64,000 nt of DNA. Source: Trachythela sp. YZ-2020. Lineage: Eukaryota > Cnidaria > Anthozoa > Malacalcyonacea > Clavulariidae. The notes below the pieces were generated by a model. That model did not search any database, was not told the DNA's origin, and worked only from the letters and a program-made list of their open reading frames with translations. Positions 57,867-64,000 of this stretch are shown here, one piece after another; position 1 is the first letter of the stretch, and each line of letters begins with the position of its first letter. A program made the position numbers and the translations under genes. Location: positions 310,001-374,000 of the forward strand of contig JADLSH010000327.1 in NCBI GenBank assembly GCA_016169945.1, written 5' to 3'.

Positions 57867-58507
57867 GGCTATCTTTAAAATAGGGAACGGGAATCGGGGA
57901 ATCGGGGAATCCGGGAATCGGGGAATGAGGAAATAAGAGAGTGAGGAACCGAGAAGTGGGGAAACCGGGGGGTGGGGCAAACATGAAGCGGGGAAAACAG
58001 GAACTAAAAGATCTATAGGACAGTAGATTGGGGAATGGCGAGACCAGGGGATGGGGGGAACTGGATAGCAGGACCTATAGGTCATGTGACTGGAGATTTG
58101 TTGTTGTGTTTAAAAAGGCATCAGTGGAATACTAAAATTTACATAAAATAATAAAATCAAAAGCTATACAATACCGACAATCAAGTAAATAAAGGTAAAA
58201 AATATCTTTTACACAGTTTACACCATGGAATGAAAGAACCGAGGGAAGAAAGATCGACAAACAAGGGATGGGACAGAATTGGGGGATATGTCATGGATGC
58301 AGAAATTCCCAGGAATGGAACTGTGTTTCACTTTGTCGGCAATCATATTATAAATAATTAAATAACAAGTATATTGGTATTCACTAACATATTTTACTTT
58401 ACCCATTAGTGTACATTATACCCTTTCCTTAATATAATAATTGACGAGTAAGATCGTCTGGCGTTAGACAGAGCAAAATAGTCTGGCGTTAGATAGAGCA
58501 AAATAGC
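57867..58507 (+). repeat. left arm of a ~640-bp inverted duplication
   Basis: Pairs along its whole length with 59,693-60,329. It starts with GGCTATCTTTAAAATAGGGA, includes a minisatellite of GGGAATCGGGGAATC units (57,887-57,990), GACCTATAGGTCATGTGACT and the GACGAGTAAGATCGTCTGGC piece of the small MITE, where GTCTGGCGTTAGACAGAGC is tandemly duplicated. A third, direct, partial copy of its middle lies at 58,515-58,640. No gene: the open frames on both arms are the same repeat read twice. Confidence 0.8.
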
Positions 58508-59692
58508 AAAGTGGGGCATATTTACATAAAAAAATAAAACCCAAAGCTAAACAAGACCAACAATCAAGTGCATAAAGGTAAAGAATATCTTTTAAACAGT
58601 TTACACCGAGGGAATAAAGATCGACAAACAAGGGATTGGTGAATCCCCCAGACCCCCCTGGCTGTGTCTCGCTCCTTCGGCTCTCAAATAGCACCCCTCA
58701 CTTTTACTACCCTGAATCCAAATAAAGCTACGTTTTATGTTGCATTTCGGAGTAAAGAATGTTAGAAAACTGTAAAATGGTTTATTAATCTAGTATTATC
58801 TTTTAGATGTCAATGACTATTAACTGTCTAATATTTCTAAAAATGACACACCATGCAGTCACTAAATTGGCTGAAAATGCCATTTCAGAGGGTCTAGATT
58901 TTAAACTTTTTTGAGGGGGCATGCCCCCAGACCCCCCTGGTTATGTAGTGCCTTCAGGATCACATACATTACTTTTTGCTTTGATTGCCCTCATCCACAA
59001 TAAATGAGCTTCCTACACCCCTGTCTAACAGTATAATTTACGGCCTTAGCCTACCAGGATACCATTTCACTGGTTCAATGTAACAGATGCAGCTACATCT
59101 GTCTGCCTAATGGGTTTGTTTTGTATAACTGTAAATTTTAGACATAGGCGTACAAGGTGGGTGGGGAAGGGAGGAGGTGACCAAATTTGGGACAAATAGT
59201 AAGAAATTTAGGCCATTCCTTCCCAAGAGCTAGTTGCAAATGGATAATTGGAAGGTGTGCCATTGTAATTAAGCATAAAAGAGAGCTCTGTTTTTAGTGA
59301 AAGTCGGGAGTTTCCACCTTTGTCAGGGAAAGTCTTGTCCGCCCTTTGCCCCGCAAACCCCCCCCCCCGCTATGCATATGATATGTTTTCTATGCATTTT
59401 GACTAATATTTTGGCAATAAAAAATACTGAATTCCAAAAGTAAAATGGCCTTGATACCTTTATATACATCAAACTCCTTTCTCATTAGAGCCCGAGGGTT
59501 AAATTTTGTCTCGACCAAAATCTATTTAAGAATGTCATTATCCTTATAATTTAGTTTTATTTTCTGCCCATTACCTGGTTTGCACCTTCCAATGTTCTCC
59601 TGGTTTCCCCCATCCCCTGACAATTAATTGGATTCTCTTGGTTTGCCTAATTACCCAAGGAGCCACAGTACGCCCAAATACACCCCATACAT
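58508..59692. other. spacer of the inverted duplication
   Basis: Holds a partial third copy of the arm (58,515-58,640), a GC-rich high-copy repeat piece at 58,865-58,940 and a C run at 59,357-59,367. No gene or transposase was recognised. Confidence 0.5.
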
Positions 59693-60329
59693 GCTATTTT
59701 GTTCTATCTTAACGCCAGACTATTTTGCTCTGTCTAACGCCAGATGATTTTACTCGTCAATTAAGGAAAGGGTATAATTCACACTAATGGGTAAAGTAAA
59801 ATATGTTAAAGTTATTAGTGAATGCCAATTAATATACTTGTTATTTAATTACTTATAATATGATTGCCAACAAAGTGAAACACAGTTCCATTCCCTGAAA
59901 ATTTCTGCATTCATGACATATCCTGATATCCCCAGTTCTGTCCCATCCCTTGTTAGTCAATCTTTATTCCCTCGGTTCTTCCATCCCATCGTGTAAACTC
60001 TTTAAAAGATATTTTTTACCTTTATTTACTTGATTGTCGGTATTGTATAGCTTTTGGTTTTATTATTTTATGTAAATGTTAGTATTCCACTGATGCCTTT
60101 TTAAACACAACAACAAATCTCCAGTCACATGACCTATAGGTCCTGCTATCCAGTTCCCCCCATCCCCTGGTCTCGCCATTCCCCAATCTACTGTCCTATA
60201 GATCTTTTAGTTCCTGTTTTCCCCGCTTCAAGTTTGCCCCACCCCCCGGTTTCCCCACTTCTCGGTTCCTCACTCTCTTATTTCCTCATTCCCCGATTCC
60301 CGGATTCCCCGATTCCCGTTCCCTATTTT
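59693..60329 (-). repeat. right arm of the ~640-bp inverted duplication
   Basis: Reverse complement of 57,867-58,507 with scattered substitutions. It begins GCTATTTTGTTCTATCTTAA and ends TTTAAAGATAGCC. Similarity stops cleanly within a few bases at both ends in each arm. Confidence 0.8.
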
Positions 60330-60349
60330 AAAGATAGCCTGTACAAGTC

Positions 60350-61950
60350 TGAAGCCTGAGTGAAGGCAAAATTTTATAGCCTCGTCCGCAGCTGGGGGAA
60401 AATACAAATTACGATATAGATTATAGTATTGTATTGTAAATATAGGCTATATGCAAAGGAATGATAGCGCATCAGGTTTACAAAATATTTTTCATACATA
60501 ATTCATAAAAACTGATGCGTAGCCTTTCCACAGATATATAGATATATATGTAATATATACAAAATTTAGTCCTTCAGAGTTAGAGTTCCCATTGAATCAG
60601 CTGTAGAGTGTATAGTACAGCAAAATAAAAACATAGTTGTACACTAAATTTTGTCTATACTATAGGATAAAGACTTTAAAATAAGTCGGCTTATTGGACA
60701 CTGATGTCTCACAGTCACAGAATATATGCACAGACACAATAGCATAGTGATATGGATACTTTCAGCAAATACTAAATAACTGTATTCTAAATCCCTTTTG
60801 TACATTATATTAGATCAAGCTAGAAAGACGATGAAAACTATTTAGGATTTAAAATGTGGTGTATACTATTAACACATATGAAGTTTAATTACATATGTTT
60901 TATCGTTAATATTCAAGTTGTACCGCTCACTACCGCACGCACGGAAGAGTCGTTGAATTTGCCTTTATCGGATAATTTTACCGTACGTTTGGTAACAGAA
61001 AGTTATACTTCGACATACTTCTTGATCGTCGAGTTTAGCGATGCCAAGGCGGGATATTTTACAATCTTGAACGAGATTTAACCTCTGGATAGCATTGTTT
61101 ACACACAGTAGGATCTCGATATTTTATAGCAATTCCATATGTCAGCATTAAAAAATCCATTTTGTTTGCAGTTTGAATACCAAACAGGATAAGGTTCAAC
61201 ACTGTTAACAATCATATCAGTCAGTCTATAGAAGATATGTTTTATTGATTGTGTTTTATATTAAAATACCGTGCGACGCGTGCTTTCCTTGGCTTGACAA
61301 GCGTTGTGTATTGAAATCTGATCCAACTTATCGCTACTTATCGCTCAACACTCCAGGATACAGTAGGTAGTGACATGATGATGAATGCGACTATTTTATA
61401 ACAACAGTTTTGTTACAATTTCTTGTTGCAAATTTTCAATTCATCGCCCCAAAATACTTTTTTCCAAACGCAACAATATCACAGAAGACAACACGCTCCT
61501 GTACCACCCCTCCCTAAGTGTATTCTCAATTTATCACGCGAAATCTGGGTGACACGTGACCAGCTCCATACAGGGTATTATCTCCCCAAGAGATAAGAGC
61601 CTGTGAAAGAGGTTGTGGCGTCTTTTGCGTTTGCCTCTCGACTTCCGGTGTGAACACGTGATGCGCTGCTTCGTTTTTTGGCCAATCAGCGTAACATCCA
61701 AATTCTGGATGTTGAACACAGTGAACTCCATAAATTTCTAATATCCAAATTGAGTAACCAAATTGAGTTCACTGGTTGAACATGGCAAATCAATCGATTT
61801 GTGTCAGGCCCTCTTCTCCCCCCCACAAACGCCTGCCTTGCGGGCTACTCTTCCCCAACCCGAGGGCCTGATACTCAGGCTAGCACCCGGACCACCCTAC
61901 AGTTTTCTTATCCCCCCATGCCCCCCAACCAAACTATTATTCCGCCGCCA
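60350..61950. other. intergenic, no supported gene
   Basis: Mostly AT-rich. A frame at 60,854-61,081 (75 codons) has more codon-like composition in its second half but no recognisable family. TATA-rich sequence lies near 60,530-60,560. A GAGGGCCTGATACTCAGGC repeat piece is at 61,862-61,880. Confidence 0.4.
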
Positions 61951-61953
61951 ACC

Positions 61954-62061
61954 CAACCTCGTACCCAGGGCTTCTCGGCTGATGAGGCATTCATGCGCTC
62001 AACCTCGTACCCAGGGCTTTGTGCTTGTGCCACAAGCGCAGAAACCCTGGGTACGAGGTTG
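61954..62061. repeat. foldback of the CCTCGTACCCAGGG family
   Basis: CAACCTCGTACCCAGGG occurs at 61,954 and again near 62,007. Its reverse complement CCCTGGGTACGAGGTTG closes the element at 62,045-62,061. Single copies are at 44,553 and 57,495. Confidence 0.65.
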
Positions 62062-62129
62062 TAATGGGCTTCATACACTGGCTTCATAGTCTCCGAGAAG
62101 TCTCCGCGTATAAGAAATTGGATAATTTT

Positions 62130-62640
62130 AATAAGAATTGCAAAGAAATTTGAAGGGAAATTTCGTGATTTTTGCAAGGAAATTTAACGGAAAAAAAGGA
62201 CATTTAACGCTCGAAGAAGGAAATTTCACTTTCGACTTGTGGAAGCACTGGTCACAGGCGATTACATCACTGGTGTTTTGAGATAGTGAAAGCTGACTGC
62301 GCCTTTCCAGACTGGCTGAAACATCATTAAAACAGATTTTCCATAAAAAAATATTGCGCATACATAAATGTATATGAATTGTAATTCTTAAAATAGTAAT
62401 TGAGAAACGTGATAATTCATTACTGGGCCAGAGAGTCAATATAAAGTCGTTGAATTTGGCAGTTTATGATTATAGTTTATATTGCGACATTGCGTATATT
62501 TGGTGATTTGGAATGCTCAAATATTTTCATCGAAAGGTAAGAAATGAATACATTTGATGTTAACAATACTGGAATTTTGTGGAATACTTTAATTTGACCT
62601 GTGCTTTAGCAATAGACCACTGATCTGAAGATATGAGAAC
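62130..62640 (+). repeat. AAGGAAATTT array and diverged ~1-kb repeat copy
   Basis: GAAGGGAAATTTCG, GCAAGGAAATTTAAC and GAAGGAAATTTCAC units (62,148-62,232) are followed by GTGGAAGCACTGG and GATTACATCACTGGTGTTTT. Sequence then runs weakly collinear with 27,766-28,060 (GAGATAGTGAAAGCTGA; CATCGAAAGGTAAGAAATGA). No gene was seen. Confidence 0.55.
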
Positions 62641-62870
62641 AGTAAAAAATCTGGAAATAACATTTTTAATAATACCCTCTTTTATTCGGAACTTGCTTTG
62701 ATCTTGAACAACATACCCTACGTACAAATACAATTATATTATATCATATGATTTCCATACCTTAGAATAATTACAAATCCAATATATAAACAAAGTAGAT
62801 TTCAATCGACACCGGATTCTAAAATCTAAACCTTATTCATCTGACACAATTGTTTTCCTTGTTCTTTAAC

Positions 62871-62945
62871 TCATTAGGTGGCATTTACTCTGTCTAACGC
62901 CAGACGTTTCTACTCGTCAGTGGTAGAGTACTGCCAGTTAATGGG
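62871..62945. mobile_element. MITE of the CCCATTAACTGGC family, shortened
   Basis: CATTAGGTGGCATTTACTCT, then GTCTAACGCCAGACGTTTCT and the end GCCAGTTAATGGG. About 25 bp are missing compared with 53,839-53,940. Confidence 0.6.
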
Positions 62946-62968
62946 TTAAACATGCTTAATAAATTATA

Positions 62969-63227
62969 GTAAAGGTGTTTGTAGATGGAATATTCGAACA
63001 ACAATTTATATACATTTTTTAGACTGAGCCAGGACCAGTTGCGATAAATGCAATTTTAGGCCCTCTGACAGGAATCTAACCTGCAGCCCTGCGATTTCGA
63101 TGCAGCGCTCTAACCAACTGGGCATTTAGTGGTTAAAATTGCAGCTTTTGCAACTGCTTGAACTGGCTAGGTCTAAAAAATGTATATAAATTTTTGTTTG
63201 AATATTTCATTTACAAACGCTTTCTAC
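62969..63227 (-). repeat. tRNA-derived SINE with inverted tails (head-to-head)
   Basis: The - strand tRNA-like body (B box complement GGAATCTAACC near 63,070; A box complement CCAACTGGGCA near 63,114) is flanked by ~60-bp inverted tails. GTAGATGGAATATTCGAACA and AATTTATATACATTTTTTAG lie on the left, the complementary order on the right (AAAAAATGTATATAAATTTT). Two SINE copies appear to be fused in opposite orientation with one body deleted. Confidence 0.65.
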
Positions 63228-63411
63228 TATCAGTCCTATCGAACGAGATGTTGAGAAAAAAATCTTGATATTTACCCTTACCATATACTGGCATCACTCC
63301 CATCATATATAGGCCGTGAGCTAGTGCACCAAAAGATGGCTAGAAAACAAATTTCATTGGACACCTTGCTAAGCTAAAAGAACTTTACATATTCTTATAG
63401 ATTAATCTCTG

Positions 63412-63465
63412 GGTGAGAGTGGTAATCTCGCTCATCTCACTCTGGGTGAGAGTGGTAATCTCGGA
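63412..63465 (+). repeat. short tandem duplication
   Basis: CTGGGTGAGAGTGGTAATCT occurs twice with a period of ~33 bp. It is a simple local duplication with no function suggested. Confidence 0.7.
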
Positions 63466-63762
63466 TGGGATATTACTAATAATAAGAATAAAATTTCTAT
63501 AGCGCATATACATTGCTGTGTTATTGAGTGTTAGAGATGAACTGATCAAGAAAATTGCTCATCAGTAAATTGGCATCTGCCAATTATTGTTCTCCTGCTA
63601 GTCACCAGTCCCATATAGATGACTGTGTGCAAAGTTTAATACATTTATTCATAATTTTTCACCTCAAACAACAGAAACGAGTTGGGCAAAATTCGATCGA
63701 AAATCAACTGTATAAAGCATGGAATTCATCCAAGTTTAGTTACTAAATATTAAATATGTATA

Positions 63763-64000
63763 GTAGAAGGTGTTAGTAGATGGAATACTCGAACGGAAAT
63801 TTATATACATTTTTTAGACCTAGCCAGGAGCATATGCACAAAATGCAGCTTAGGCCCTCTGGCAGGAATCGAACCTGCGGCCCTGCGATTCCGGTGCATC
63901 ACTCTAACCAGCTGAGCATTAACCGCAGATTCGGTATATAAGATGGGAGTGATGCCAGTATATGGTGAATGGGTAAATATCAAGATTTTTCTTGGCATCT
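63763..64000 (-). repeat. tRNA-derived SINE, cut by the window end
   Basis: The complement of a B box (GGAATCGAACC, 63,865-63,875) and A box (CCAGCTGAGCA, 63,908-63,918) lie in a tRNA-like body close to that at 31,385. The AATTTATATACATTTTTTAG tail is at the left. The head sequence (TATATGGTGAATGGGTAAAT, ATCAAGATTTTTCTTGGCAT) runs to the window edge. The cloverleaf ends do not pair, so it is not a working tRNA gene. Confidence 0.75.

Noticed and set aside
57762..60359. Two near-identical proline-rich proteins (57,762-58,085 on - and 60,129-60,359 on +)
   Set aside because: They are the two arms of the inverted duplication read from the minisatellite; no motif and no gene structure.

Overview
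The window is eukaryotic and almost certainly animal. Its genes have GT-AG introns, the sequence is AT-rich, and it is packed with CR1/L2-type LINE remnants, tRNA-derived SINEs and miniature inverted-repeat elements. Expanded HEPN-NB-ARC-TPR receptor genes, a DUF6589-type gene and the high-copy repeats (for example the GC-rich 'GGGGGAGCATGCCCCC' type) point to an anthozoan cnidarian such as a coral or anemone. A sponge or other marine invertebrate is not excluded. No species can be named from the sequence alone.

Layout. Positions 1-44,400 are a segmentally duplicated cluster of three paralogues on the + strand. A (2-943) is only the C-terminal TPR part. B is at 18,259-23,314 and C at 36,664-41,326. 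Each complete copy has a first exon coding a DZIP3-like HEPN domain with an R-N-x3-H RNase motif, a phase-1 intron of 764 bp (B) or 369 bp (C), then an exon coding an NB-ARC (STAND) NTPase and many TPRs. B carries three frame breaks and C two, so they are either decaying or wrongly assembled. The 3' flanks are duplicated with the genes. Between A and B lies an accessory stretch: diverged ~65-bp minisatellites, nested MITEs, and a 3.2-kb LINE on the - strand whose empty site is preserved near 27.95 kb. Between B and C lie LINE pieces, a SINE and several foldback elements.

Positions 44,400-49,000 hold only repeat debris and a homopurine tract. At 49,042-57,418 there is a two-gene convergent module. 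A multi-exon + strand gene combines a ZAD-like CxxC/CxxC N-terminus, a DUF6589-like core and an internal C2H2 finger. A two-exon - strand gene encodes a complete 578-aa RecQ-family helicase. Their stop codons are about 375 bp apart with a MITE between them. The rest (57.5-64 kb) is repeats: a 640-bp inverted duplication, foldbacks and tRNA-derived SINEs, one of them head-to-head.

How the genes work together. The HEPN-NB-ARC-TPR paralogues look like intracellular sensors: TPR recognition, nucleotide-driven oligomerisation and a HEPN effector that may cut RNA. The DUF6589 and RecQ genes are a plausible functional pair, perhaps of mobile origin. Both statements are inference from domains and context.
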